A DNA stretch of 64,000 bases from Sediminibacillus halophilus (GTDB lineage Bacteria > Bacillota > Bacilli > Bacillales > Amphibacillaceae), in contig NZ_FNHF01000003.1 of the NCBI RefSeq assembly GCF_900103695.1, positions 620,001 through 684,000 on the forward strand. The letters are read 5' to 3'. A model generated the notes under the pieces. It made no database searches, was not told the DNA's origin, and saw nothing but the letters and a program-made list of their open reading frames with translations. The translations under genes and the position numbers were made by a program. Positions 36,083 to 45,184 of the stretch are shown one piece after another (position 1 is the first letter of the stretch; every line of letters begins with the position of its first letter).

Positions 36083-37213
36083 ATGAGTTCTACTGGAGTA
36101 AAAGAAAGAATTTTCCTCTCTTCGCCACATATGAGTGAAGAGGGATACGAGATGGATTATATAAAGGAAGCTTTTGATACAAACTGGATTTCCCCCCTTG
36201 GTGAAAACGTAAATGGATTCGAAAAAGAACTAGCTGATAAGGTTGGTTCTAAAGCGGCTGCTGCACTATCCTCCGGGACAGCTGCTATTCACCTGGCTCT
36301 TAAAGCTGCAGGAGTTGAAGAAGGTGATGTTGTATTTTGTCCAACACTTACCTTCTCTGCAACTGCAAATCCAATTATCTATCAAAATGCTATTCCTGTT
36401 TTTATCGATAGTGATTATGAAACCTGGAATATGAGTCCAAGGGCATTGGAAGAGGCTTTTGAGAAGTACCCAGAAGTAAAGGCAGTCATCGTTGTTCACT
36501 TGTATGGCCTGTCTGCTGACATGGATAAGATAATGAGCGTTTGTAAGAAACGAAATGTGGCAGTTATAGAGGATGCAGCGGAGTCTTTAGGTACTTACTA
36601 TAAAGGTAAACATACAGGAACTTTCGGTGACTATGGCATCTTCTCTTTTAATGGAAATAAGATTATCACCACTTCTGGTGGTGGGATGCTTGTTTCTAAT
36701 AATGAAGAACGAATTTCAAAAGCTAGATTCTGGGCGACTCAATCCAGGGATCAAGCAAGGCATTATCAACATAGCGAATTAGGGTTTAATTATCGAATGA
36801 GTAACGTTGTAGCAGGAATTGGTAGAGGTCAGCTTAAGGTGTTGGATCAGAGAGTTGAAAAGAAGAGATATATTTTTGAGTTCTATAAAAGAGAACTTGG
36901 AGAACTTGAAGGTGTTGAATTTATGCCAAGTAATGAATGGGATGAACCGAATTATTGGTTAAGCTCGATAATTTTAACAGGCAAGGTAAGACCTATAGAC
37001 ATAATGGATGCTCTTGAAAAAGAGAACATTGAATCTAGACCAGTTTGGAAGCCGATGCATATGCAGCCTTTCTTTAAGAAATATGATTTTGTAGGTGCGG
37101 ACGTTTCGGTGAATTTATTTGAGAAAGGTGTATGTCTGCCGTCTGATACGAAGATGTCGGATAATGATATAGAAAGAGTCGTTAAAATTATTAAAGGGTT
37201 GTGGTTAGAATAA
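36083..37213 (+). CDS. PLP-dependent sugar aminotransferase (EpsN/PglE-like)
   Basis: This 376-residue DegT/DnrJ/EryC1-family aminotransferase has the PLP-binding Lys in SFNGNKIITTSGGG, preceded by the conserved VIEDAAES and ending in the PMH motif. It would transfer an amino group to C4 of UDP-4-keto-6-deoxy-GlcNAc made by the dehydratase at 34051, as PglE/EpsN do. GGAAGG lies 9 bases before the ATG. It overlaps the next start codon in a TAATG arrangement. Confidence 0.92.
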   Translation: MSSTGVKERIFLSSPHMSEEGYEMDYIKEAFDTNWISPLGENVNGFEKELADKVGSKAAAALSSGTAAIHLALKAAGVEEGDVVFCPTLTFSATANPIIYQNAIPVFIDSDYETWNMSPRALEEAFEKYPEVKAVIVVHLYGLSADMDKIMSVCKKRNVAVIEDAAESLGTYYKGKHTGTFGDYGIFSFNGNKIITTSGGGMLVSNNEERISKARFWATQSRDQARHYQHSELGFNYRMSNVVAGIGRGQLKVLDQRVEKKRYIFEFYKRELGELEGVEFMPSNEWDEPNYWLSSIILTGKVRPIDIMDALEKENIESRPVWKPMHMQPFFKKYDFVGADVSVNLFEKGVCLPSDTKMSDNDIERVVKIIKGLWLE

Positions 37214-37857
37214 TGAAGAATTTCAAAGGCGGTAATTATAGAAGGTTTGTAAAAAGACCGATGGACTTTATTCTTTCTTTAATAGCTATTATTGTTCTTA
37301 GTCCGGTATTTTTTATAGTTGCTATACTTGTCAGGACGAAGTTAGGCAGCCCTGTGCTTTTTAAGCAGAAACGACCTGGGTTAAATGAAGAAGTTTTTAT
37401 GATGTATAAGTTTAGGACGATGACGGATGAGAGAGATAAAAATGGAAATCTTCTTCCTGATAACGCTAGGTTGACGAGGTTTGGTAAATTGTTACGATCT
37501 ACATCTCTTGATGAACTGCCGGAGCTTTTTAATATTTTGAAGGGTAATATGTCCATTATTGGCCCTAGACCATTATTGGTGCAGTATTTACCATTGTATA
37601 ACAGTCATCAAAAACGACGTCATGAAGTAAGACCAGGGCTATCCGGTTTAGCACAGATTAGTGGTAGAAATGCGATTAGTTGGGAAGATAAGTTTAATTT
37701 AGATGTAAAATATGTTGATAATTTGAGTTTTGCTTTGGATTGGAAAATCATTCTCCTTACAATTAAAAAGACGCTAGTTAGAGAAGGTATTAATTCAGAG
37801 AATGTAGCTACTATGGAACCCTTTAAGGGAAGCAAGAAGGAAAGAATAGATCTATGA
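37213..37857 (+). CDS. Phosphoglycosyl transferase (EpsL/PglC-like)
   Basis: This 214-residue monotopic sugar-phosphate transferase (bacterial sugar transferase family) has an N-terminal membrane segment (about 17-40). The catalytic core includes VLFKQKRPGLNEEVFMMYKFRTM, SLDELPELFNILKG and the PGLSGLAQISGR motif. It attaches the first sugar-1-phosphate to undecaprenyl phosphate and so starts each repeat unit. ATG 37213 is chosen because it overlaps the previous stop (TAATG) and begins the family's usual N-terminus. The neighbouring genes suggest that the priming sugar is a diacetamido-trideoxyhexose. Confidence 0.92.
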   Translation: MKNFKGGNYRRFVKRPMDFILSLIAIIVLSPVFFIVAILVRTKLGSPVLFKQKRPGLNEEVFMMYKFRTMTDERDKNGNLLPDNARLTRFGKLLRSTSLDELPELFNILKGNMSIIGPRPLLVQYLPLYNSHQKRRHEVRPGLSGLAQISGRNAISWEDKFNLDVKYVDNLSFALDWKIILLTIKKTLVREGINSENVATMEPFKGSKKERIDL

Positions 37858-38471
37858 AAGACAAGCTTTTAATCATAGGTGCTAGTGGACATGGGAAAGT
37901 GGTAGCAGACATTGCATTGAAAATGGATAAATGGCATAAGGTTGTTTTCTTAGATGATGATGAAAACCTCAAGACATCAATGGGCTTAGAGGTTATTGGA
38001 ACATTTGAAAAGGTGACGGAACACTTAAATGAATATGAATTTTTTGTTGGTATTGGTAATAATGCTGCTAGAAATAAGGTACACAGGAAACTCGAAGCGT
38101 TAGGGGCTAGTATTCCCGTACTCATACATCCCAACTCAGTCGTTGGAGACCATGTGGAGTTAGGAACGGGTACAGTTGTGATGGCAGGCGCTGTAGTCAA
38201 CTGTTGTACTAAAATTGGTGAAGGTTGCATAATTAACACAGGTTCTACAATAGACCATGATAACTGTATTGGAGATTTTGCTCATATATCACCGGGAGTG
38301 CATTTAGCTGGAACGGTTAAAGTTGGACAAGGTTCTTGGCTAGGGGTCGGTTGTGCAGTTAGTAATAACGTAAGCATCACTAGGGGGTGCAAAATAGGGG
38401 CAGGAACTGTTGTTGTTAGTGATATAAATGAGTCTGGGACTTATGTAGGTGTTCCAGCTAGGAGAGTGTAA
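37854..38471 (+). CDS. UDP-4-amino-sugar acetyltransferase (EpsM/PglD-like)
   Basis: This 205-residue NeuD/PglD-family enzyme has an N-terminal Rossmann-like nucleotide-sugar domain (LIIGASGHGKVVADIA). A left-handed beta-helix of hexapeptide repeats follows (about 90-200, with STIDHDNCIGDFAHISPG, where the His is the catalytic base). It would N-acetylate the 4-amino group made by the product at 36083, completing UDP-2,4-diacetamido-2,4,6-trideoxyhexose. The ATG overlaps the preceding stop in ATGA form. Confidence 0.92.
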   Translation: MKDKLLIIGASGHGKVVADIALKMDKWHKVVFLDDDENLKTSMGLEVIGTFEKVTEHLNEYEFFVGIGNNAARNKVHRKLEALGASIPVLIHPNSVVGDHVELGTGTVVMAGAVVNCCTKIGEGCIINTGSTIDHDNCIGDFAHISPGVHLAGTVKVGQGSWLGVGCAVSNNVSITRGCKIGAGTVVVSDINESGTYVGVPARRV

Positions 38472-38474
38472 GTT

Positions 38475-39728
38475 ATGAAGAAGAACATTTGGATTTTTAA
38501 TCATTATGCTACAAAAATGTACAAAGACCAAGCTGGTAGGCATTATTGGTTTTGTGAGAATCTGATAAAAGATGGATTTAACCCAACAATTTTTTGTGCA
38601 ACAACGATTCATAATTCAGCCGAGACTATAAGTACAAACGATCATAAGTTTATATCAGATAAAACAAACGAAGTTCCCTTTGTTTTTGTCCAGACACCAA
38701 AATATAAAGGTAACGGCAAACAAAGGATAAAGAATATGGTTGCTTTTTACAAAAATCTCTTTCCAGTTGCAAAAGAGTATTCAAAACAACATGGAACACC
38801 TGACATTATTTTGGCTTCAAGTGTTCATCCTCTTACAATGGTAGCAGGTATAAAGATTGCGAAGAAATATAGGGTTCCATGCATATGTGAAGTGAGAGAT
38901 TTGTGGCCTGAGACTTTAGTAGCATATGATTCTATTAAAAAAAACAGTTTACCATCCAAACTATTATATCTTGGTGAAAAATGGATTTATAAAAAAGCAG
39001 ATAAAATTATATTTACAATGGAAGGAGGAATAGACTATATAAAAAATAAAAAATGGGATTTAGATAGTGGGGGACCAATAGATTTAAACAAAGTTTTTCA
39101 TGTCAATAATGGAGTAGATTTAAAGACATTTAAGGAAAATAAAGAAAGAAATATTATAAATGATGATGACTTAAACTGCAAAGAAACCTTTAAGGTTATA
39201 TATACTGGTTCTATTGGAAAAGCGAACAATGTCAAAAAGATAGTTAATATAGCAAAGGTTATTTCAGATACGGGGAATAATAAAATAAGATTTTTAATCT
39301 ATGGTGACGGAATCCAAAAAGAAGAACTTGAGACATACTGCGACAAAAAAAATCTCAGAAATATTAAATTTAAAGGATTTGTGGAAAAGAACAAGATTCC
39401 GTACATCTTAAGTAAATCCAACTTAAACATTTTTCATTTTGAACAAAACAGTTTAAAAAAGTATGGTGCTAGCTTGAATAAAATGTTTGAGTACTTTGCA
39501 AGTGGAAAACCAATATTATCTGATTGTGAATTTGGATACGACCTTATAAAAAAGCATAAGAGCGGCATTGTTGTGGATAATGGGAGTGCGGAACAGTTAG
39601 CAAATGAAATAATTAGATTTTCTAATATGACAAAGAGTGAGTATGATTTATATTGCAACAATGCATATAATTTAGCAAAAGAATATGACTTCAGGATGTT
39701 AACAACACACCTAGAAAAGATACTATAA
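38475..39728 (+). CDS. GT4 glycosyltransferase (WbuB-like)
   Basis: This 417-residue GT-B glycosyltransferase has an N-terminal acceptor half (IWIFNHYA, RHYWFCENL) and a C-terminal GT4 half with IYTGSIGKANNVKK and an E-x7-E-like region near KYGASLNKMFEYFASGKPIL. It resembles WbuB-type amino-sugar transferases. It probably adds the second sugar, perhaps a diacetamido-uronic acid, to the lipid-linked unit, but donor and acceptor are inferred from context. It starts 3 bases after the acetyltransferase gene, with GGAGAG in the end of that gene. Confidence 0.88.
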   Translation: MKKNIWIFNHYATKMYKDQAGRHYWFCENLIKDGFNPTIFCATTIHNSAETISTNDHKFISDKTNEVPFVFVQTPKYKGNGKQRIKNMVAFYKNLFPVAKEYSKQHGTPDIILASSVHPLTMVAGIKIAKKYRVPCICEVRDLWPETLVAYDSIKKNSLPSKLLYLGEKWIYKKADKIIFTMEGGIDYIKNKKWDLDSGGPIDLNKVFHVNNGVDLKTFKENKERNIINDDDLNCKETFKVIYTGSIGKANNVKKIVNIAKVISDTGNNKIRFLIYGDGIQKEELETYCDKKNLRNIKFKGFVEKNKIPYILSKSNLNIFHFEQNSLKKYGASLNKMFEYFASGKPILSDCEFGYDLIKKHKSGIVVDNGSAEQLANEIIRFSNMTKSEYDLYCNNAYNLAKEYDFRMLTTHLEKIL

Positions 39729-39774
39729 AGTAGTGGTATTGTGATGAAAATTTAACAGTAAAGGTGATATTTGG

Positions 39775-40344
39775 ATGAATTATTATATCCATGAGAGTAG
39801 TTATGTTGATAATAATGTAAGAATTGGAGAAGGGTCAAAAGTATGGCATTTTAGTCATATTCAAACTGGTGCAATAATCGGAAAAAAATGTTCAATAGGG
39901 CAGAATGTTAATATCTCCAATAACGTTAAAATCGGAAACGATGTTAAAATCCAGAACAACGTATCAGTGTATGAAGGGGTAGAGATAGAGGACTGCGTCT
40001 TTTGTGGCCCATCCATGGTATTTACGAACGATTTAACTCCTCGAAGTAAATATCCTAAAGGGAGTACAGCCTATAAAAAGACTTTGGTTAAATACGGTGC
40101 ATCTATTGGGGCAAATGCCACAGTAGTTTGCGGAAATACCATTGGTCGTTGGGCAATGATTGCATCGGGTGCAGTGATTACTAAGGATGTTCCAGATTAT
40201 GCCTTAATGGCAGGAGTGCCCGCGAAGCAAATAGGATGGACTTGTGAGTGTGGCGTACCCCTTAAGGATGATTACAAATGTAAAGAATGCGGACGTTCAT
40301 ATAAGCTACACCAGGAAGGAAAGTTAATAGAAGAATACAACTAG
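39775..40344 (+). CDS. UDP-3-amino-uronate N-acetyltransferase (WbpD/WlbB-like)
   Basis: This 189-residue left-handed beta-helix acetyltransferase has many hexapeptide repeats (SIGQNVNISNNVKIGNDVKI). The C-terminal tail holds four cysteines in two CxxC-like pairs (CECG and CKECG), which looks like a small zinc ribbon. WbpD/WlbB enzymes acetylate the 3-amino group of UDP-GlcNAc(3-NH2)A using acetyl-CoA. AAAGGTGAT precedes the ATG. It is the last step of the four-enzyme route encoded at 39775-43881. Confidence 0.9.
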   Translation: MNYYIHESSYVDNNVRIGEGSKVWHFSHIQTGAIIGKKCSIGQNVNISNNVKIGNDVKIQNNVSVYEGVEIEDCVFCGPSMVFTNDLTPRSKYPKGSTAYKKTLVKYGASIGANATVVCGNTIGRWAMIASGAVITKDVPDYALMAGVPAKQIGWTCECGVPLKDDYKCKECGRSYKLHQEGKLIEEYN

Positions 40345-40357
40345 GAGAGATGTGGGA

Positions 40358-41497
40358 ATGCAGTTTAGGGATTTGAAAACCCAATATAAGCAGAATAAAT
40401 CAGAAATTGATTCTGCCATTCAAGAAGTTTTAATAAGTTCACAGTTCATAGGGGGAAAGCAAGTAAGAGAATTAGAACAACGTTTAGCTGAGTATGTAGG
40501 TGTAAAGCATTGCATTTCATGTGCTAATGGAACAGATGCGTTATCTCTTGTTTTGATGGCTTGGGGCATAAAAGAAGGAGATGCCGTTTTTGTACCCGAT
40601 TTCACATTTTTTTCCACTGGAGAGGTAGTATCCTTTAACGGAGCCACCCCGGTATTTGTAGATGTTGATGAGAAAACCTTTAATCTTGATCCTGAAAAGT
40701 TAATACGAGCTATTGAAAAAGTGAGTTCTGAAGGAATATTAAAACCAAGAGCAGTCATCCCAGTTGATTTATTTGGCCTTCCTGCAAACTATAATCAAAT
40801 TGAGAATATAGCAAACCACTATAATTTGCTCGTTTTAGAGGATGGTGCTCAAGGATTTGGGGGGAATATAAATGGTAAAATGGCTTGCAGTTTTGGCGAT
40901 GCTGCTACTACATCCTTCTTCCCTGCAAAACCTTTAGGTTGCTATGGTGACGGGGGAGCTATATTTACAAATGATGATAAAACGGCTGAATTATTAAATT
41001 CTTACAAAGTCCATGGCAAAGGGTACAATAAGTATGACAATGTTAGAATTGGTGTTAATTCGAGACTGGATTCGATTCAAGCTGCTATATTACAAATTAA
41101 GTTGAAGGCCTTTAAAGAGCATGAATTAGATGGAGTGAATAAGGCTTATCAGCTTTACACAAAAATTTTAAAAAATATAGTGCAAACTCCATATATCCCC
41201 GAGGGTTATTATTCTAGCTTTGCACAGTACACTATCAAATTGGAATCTAAAGAGGAAAGAGATGGACTTCAAGAAAAATTGAGAGAAAACGACATACCGA
41301 GTATGATATATTATGTAAAACCTATGCACCGACAACAAGCATTTTCTAATCAAATTCATAAGGAAGAGGACTTCAGAGTAACAAATGAACTTTGTGATAC
41401 AGTGCTATCGCTTCCAATGCATCCATACCTAAAAGAAGAAGAAGTCGAAGAAGTGTGCAGTGTAATTAAGGAATATATGTTTAAAAGAAAGAAGTGA
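40358..41497 (+). CDS. UDP-3-keto-uronate aminotransferase (WbpE/WlbC-like)
   Basis: This 379-residue DegT-family PLP enzyme carries VLEDGAQGFGG and the Lys in TSFFPAKPLGCYGDGGA, where PLP binds, as in WbpE. It would transfer an amino group to C3 of UDP-3-keto-GlcNAcA produced by the oxidase at 41505. ATG 40358 is preferred to GTG 40352 because AGGAGAG is 8 bases upstream of the ATG. It lies in the cluster WbpD-E-B-A-like. Confidence 0.92.
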   Translation: MQFRDLKTQYKQNKSEIDSAIQEVLISSQFIGGKQVRELEQRLAEYVGVKHCISCANGTDALSLVLMAWGIKEGDAVFVPDFTFFSTGEVVSFNGATPVFVDVDEKTFNLDPEKLIRAIEKVSSEGILKPRAVIPVDLFGLPANYNQIENIANHYNLLVLEDGAQGFGGNINGKMACSFGDAATTSFFPAKPLGCYGDGGAIFTNDDKTAELLNSYKVHGKGYNKYDNVRIGVNSRLDSIQAAILQIKLKAFKEHELDGVNKAYQLYTKILKNIVQTPYIPEGYYSSFAQYTIKLESKEERDGLQEKLRENDIPSMIYYVKPMHRQQAFSNQIHKEEDFRVTNELCDTVLSLPMHPYLKEEEVEEVCSVIKEYMFKRKK

Positions 41498-41504
41498 TTA
41501 TACA

Positions 41505-42542
41505 ATGAATTTTGCTATTGTGGGATGTGGTTTTATTGCAAGAAAGCATGCAAAAGCTATTGAAAAAATAGGAGAAGCAAATTTGGTTTCTGTATGTGAT
41601 AAAGATTCAACTGCAATGAAATACTATGTCGATGAATATAAAATAAAGGGTTATACAAGGCTTGAAGAAATGCTTGGAAGTGAAGAAATTGATGTTGTTT
41701 GTATTTGTACACCAAGTGGATTGCATGCTTCTATTGCAGTACAGTTAGCAGAAGCTAAGAAACATATTATTGTTGAAAAACCCATCGCTATGAATTTAGA
41801 GGACACTGAAAGGATAATTGATGCTTGTAAATTGAATGATGTAAAGTTGGCTGTTGTTCATCCTAATCGTTTTAGACCAGTAGTTCAAGAGTTAAGGAAA
41901 TTTTTAGATCAAGGATTACTAGGTAAAATTAGCCATGTAAACGCAAAAGTGAATTGGAATAGAAACCAAGAATATTATGATCAAGCACCATGGCGTGGGA
42001 CAAAAGAATATGATGGTGGTGTATTAATGAACCAAGCAATTCATAATCTTGATTTACTTTTGTGGTTCGTGGGAAAACCTGAACAAGTATTTAGCATGGA
42101 AGCTACTAGATTACGAAATATTGAGGCGGAAGATGTTTCCATTGGCGTAATAGGGTTTGAATCCGGCGTCCTAGGAACAGTAGAAGCTTCGACAACTGTT
42201 TATCCTAAAAACTTTGAGGAGTCGATAACAATTTTTGGGGAAAAGGGAACGGTGAAAATAGGAGGAGCTAACGCTCTTTATTTTGAGCATCTTCTAGTAG
42301 AAGGAAAATCAGAAGAAGAGATAAAAGAGATAAAAAAATCCATCAATAAAGACCCGTGGGGGATACCAGGACACCAATGGATTATTGAAGATATGGTGAA
42401 TGCAATTAAGGAAGATAGAATACCTTCTGTAACCGGTGAAGACGGAAAAGAGGCACTTAAACTTGTCTTGGGTTTTTATGAGTCTGCTGATAAAAATAAA
42501 CCAATTCAACTAACAAAGGAGAATAAATATGTTAACAACTAA
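41505..42542 (+). CDS. UDP-GlcNAcA 3-oxidase, Gfo/Idh/MocA family (WbpB/WlbA-like)
   Basis: This 345-residue NAD-dependent oxidoreductase has N-terminal Rossmann motif IVGCGFIARKHAKAI and the family EKP motif in HIIVEKPIAMNL. The active-site segment GGVLMNQAIHNLDLL contains the catalytic His. WbpB/WlbA oxidises C3 of UDP-GlcNAcA and passes the keto sugar to the aminotransferase at 40358. Its 3' end overlaps the dehydrogenase gene by 14 bases. Confidence 0.92.
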   Translation: MNFAIVGCGFIARKHAKAIEKIGEANLVSVCDKDSTAMKYYVDEYKIKGYTRLEEMLGSEEIDVVCICTPSGLHASIAVQLAEAKKHIIVEKPIAMNLEDTERIIDACKLNDVKLAVVHPNRFRPVVQELRKFLDQGLLGKISHVNAKVNWNRNQEYYDQAPWRGTKEYDGGVLMNQAIHNLDLLLWFVGKPEQVFSMEATRLRNIEAEDVSIGVIGFESGVLGTVEASTTVYPKNFEESITIFGEKGTVKIGGANALYFEHLLVEGKSEEEIKEIKKSINKDPWGIPGHQWIIEDMVNAIKEDRIPSVTGEDGKEALKLVLGFYESADKNKPIQLTKENKYVNN

Positions 42543-43881
42543 GGCAGGGGAAAACGAGCTTGCGGAAAGATTAATAGAAAGACTTAATAATAAAAATGCT
42601 GTTATCGGTGTTGTAGGACTAGGATACGTTGGTTTACCACTAGCAGTTGAGAAAGCTAAGGCTGGTTATAATGTAATTGGCTTTGATGTACAAGTTTCGA
42701 GAGTCGAAGAAGTTAACAAAGGAATTAATTACATTGGTGATGTTGTTGATGAGGAGTTGCAAGAACTAGTAACAAAGAAAAGATTAAAAGCTACAACAGA
42801 TTACTCACTGATTAGCGAGGTAGATGCAGTTGCAATTTGTGTTCCTACACCTTTAGATATATACAAGCAACCTAATACCTCTTATGTAGAAAGTTCCGCA
42901 TCTGAAATTTCTACATACTTACATGAAGGTATGCTGGTTGTTCTTGAGAGCACAACGTATCCTGGAACAACTGAAGAGTTACTTAAGCCAATTCTTGAAA
43001 AAAGTGGTTTGAAATGTGGAAAAGACTTTTTCTTAGCTTATTCCCCGGAACGTGTTGATCCAGGTAACAAACAATTTAAAACAAAAAACACACCAAAAGT
43101 AGTGGGGGGGGTAACTGCAAACTGTACCAACGTCGCAGCAACAATGTATCGCAAAGTATTGGAAAGTGATATACATGAAGCGTCAAGTCCAGCAGTTGCA
43201 GAAATGGAAAAAATCCTAGAAAACACTTTCCGTAATATTAACATTGGATTAGCAAATGAAATGGCTGTCTTATGTAATAAAATGGGGATTAATGTTTGGG
43301 AAGTAATAGATGCGGCAGCAACTAAACCTTACGGGTTTATGCCGTTCTATCCAGGCCCGGGTTTAGGAGGACATTGTATTCCTATTGATCCGTGGTATTT
43401 GACTTGGAAAGCACGGGAGTATAATTATCATACTAAATTAATAGAAACTGCTGGGGAAATTAATAATGAGATGCCAAGTTATGTTATTAATAGAATTATG
43501 GAGATACTAAACAAGGAAGGTAAGGCGCTAAATGGCTCTAACATTTTAGTACTGGGGGTTGCATATAAGAAAGATATAGATGATTATCGTGAGTCTCCGG
43601 TTATGCCTATATTAGAAAGATTAGAGGATGCAGGTGCAGAATGGAATGTGGTAGATCCATTTGTTAAACAATTTAAATATAAGAGCGACATTAAATTTCC
43701 CCATCAAGAATTATCTATCGACATGTTGGAAGCAGCTGATCTAGTCTTGATAGCGACTGATCATAGTAAATTTGATTATAAGTTAATTACTAATTCTGCA
43801 AGAGTTATATATGATACCCGTAACGTTGTGAAAAAATCTGGTTATAATTCTGAACAAAAAGGTAAGTTATATTCGTTGTAA
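42529..43881 (+). CDS. UDP-GlcNAc 6-dehydrogenase (WbpA-like)
   Basis: This 450-residue UDP-sugar dehydrogenase oxidises the C6 hydroxyl of UDP-GlcNAc to the carboxylate in two NAD-dependent steps. NAD site: GVVGLGYVGLPLAVE (about 26). The catalytic Cys is in GPGLGGHCIPIDPWYL, with FLAYSPERVDPGN and AEMEKILENTFRNINI between. AAGGAG precedes the ATG, within the previous gene. It supplies UDP-GlcNAcA to the WbpB/E/D-like enzymes, giving UDP-2,3-diacetamido-2,3-dideoxy-glucuronate. BY-kinases often phosphorylate such dehydrogenases, so it is a candidate target of the kinase at 31183. Confidence 0.92.
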   Translation: MLTTKAGENELAERLIERLNNKNAVIGVVGLGYVGLPLAVEKAKAGYNVIGFDVQVSRVEEVNKGINYIGDVVDEELQELVTKKRLKATTDYSLISEVDAVAICVPTPLDIYKQPNTSYVESSASEISTYLHEGMLVVLESTTYPGTTEELLKPILEKSGLKCGKDFFLAYSPERVDPGNKQFKTKNTPKVVGGVTANCTNVAATMYRKVLESDIHEASSPAVAEMEKILENTFRNINIGLANEMAVLCNKMGINVWEVIDAAATKPYGFMPFYPGPGLGGHCIPIDPWYLTWKAREYNYHTKLIETAGEINNEMPSYVINRIMEILNKEGKALNGSNILVLGVAYKKDIDDYRESPVMPILERLEDAGAEWNVVDPFVKQFKYKSDIKFPHQELSIDMLEAADLVLIATDHSKFDYKLITNSARVIYDTRNVVKKSGYNSEQKGKLYSL

Positions 43882-43892
43882 GATTCTAAGTC

Positions 43893-45167
43893 ATGGAAAT
43901 ATTTAAAAGAGTATTTAAGAATAAATCAAATAAGAATATCTTCACATTATTAGTAGGAACGGGTACAGCGCAAGCTATACCTGTTCTCGCTTCGTTAATT
44001 TTAACCAGACTATATACACCTGAAGAATATGGATTATTTGCCGTTTTTACATCTATAGTTACAATGTTGGCTACGGTTGTTACTTTGAGATACGAGTTAG
44101 CAATATTAGTTCCAAAAAAGGAACAGGATGCCATAAATATAACTGTTCTCTCTATTATAAGTACAATTATTATTTCGGTAATATTGTTTGTTTTCTTAAT
44201 CATTTTTAAGAACCATCTTTTGAAGTTATTAAATATTACTGATCTAGGAAATTGGTTATATTTAGTACCTTTAACATTACTCTTTATGGGAATCTATAAC
44301 TCTTTGAATTATTTGGCTACTAGAGTGGGAATATTCAAAGTAATATCTAAGAGTAGAATATACCAAACTTTGTCAGGCTCATTATCTCAAGTAGTATTAG
44401 GTTTAACACACTTAGGTGTAGGCGGTCTAATTATAGGAAGTTCTGTTACAAATTTCATGGGTAATATAAAGTTATTTAGTAATGTTTATAAATCAAATAC
44501 TAAAGAATTTAAAAATATAAGTATTGCAGAGTTAAAAATATTAGCCAAAAAATATTCTGACTATCCAAAATATGGAGTTCCTTCTTCTATATTCAATAAT
44601 GCTTCTATACAGTTAATGAGCTTTATTATTCCTATTTTCTATTCTGCTACATTATTGGGATTTTATTCTCTAAGCCAGAGGATTGTCATTACACCAATGA
44701 GAGTTATAGGGAGTGCTATTAGCCAAGTCTTTTTAAATGAAGCATCGAAAGAATTGAAAGAGAGAAATACTGTTGAAAAATCCTTTATGTCAACATTAAA
44801 AAAATTAATTATAATAGCTTTTCCATTGTATAGCGTTTTATTTTTTTCTATAGAGGATATTATTACTTTCGCCTTTGGGACCAAGTGGCAACCGGCTGGT
44901 GAGATAACAAAAATATTAGTTTTACTGTTATTTTTCAGGTTTGTTGTTAATCCATTAAGTAATGTTCTTAATTTATATGAAAAACAAAAAATCGTATTAT
45001 TATGGCAAATTTCTTTAGTGTGCCTAACAATTGGTTCTTTAGCATTATCAAAAATCCTAGGTTTGGATTTTTATTCCTTTTTGAAACTATACGTTTTCCT
45101 TTTAAGTGTAAATTATGTAATAATGTTTTTCATTTGTTATTTTACTAGCAGAAGACATAAGCAATAA
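43893..45167 (+). CDS. Polysaccharide repeat-unit flippase (Wzx-like)
   Basis: This 424-residue polytopic protein with about 12 to 14 hydrophobic segments belongs to the MOP/polysaccharide flippase superfamily (LASLILTRLYTPEEYGLFAVF near the start). It would move the undecaprenyl-linked repeat unit across the membrane. No clear Shine-Dalgarno sequence precedes the ATG, which is 11 bases from the preceding stop, so translation may be coupled. From here to about 50000 the DNA is visibly more AT-rich than upstream. Confidence 0.88.
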   Translation: MEIFKRVFKNKSNKNIFTLLVGTGTAQAIPVLASLILTRLYTPEEYGLFAVFTSIVTMLATVVTLRYELAILVPKKEQDAINITVLSIISTIIISVILFVFLIIFKNHLLKLLNITDLGNWLYLVPLTLLFMGIYNSLNYLATRVGIFKVISKSRIYQTLSGSLSQVVLGLTHLGVGGLIIGSSVTNFMGNIKLFSNVYKSNTKEFKNISIAELKILAKKYSDYPKYGVPSSIFNNASIQLMSFIIPIFYSATLLGFYSLSQRIVITPMRVIGSAISQVFLNEASKELKERNTVEKSFMSTLKKLIIIAFPLYSVLFFSIEDIITFAFGTKWQPAGEITKILVLLLFFRFVVNPLSNVLNLYEKQKIVLLWQISLVCLTIGSLALSKILGLDFYSFLKLYVFLLSVNYVIMFFICYFTSRRHKQ

Positions 45168-45184
45168 TTGGAAGGATGCTGGGC

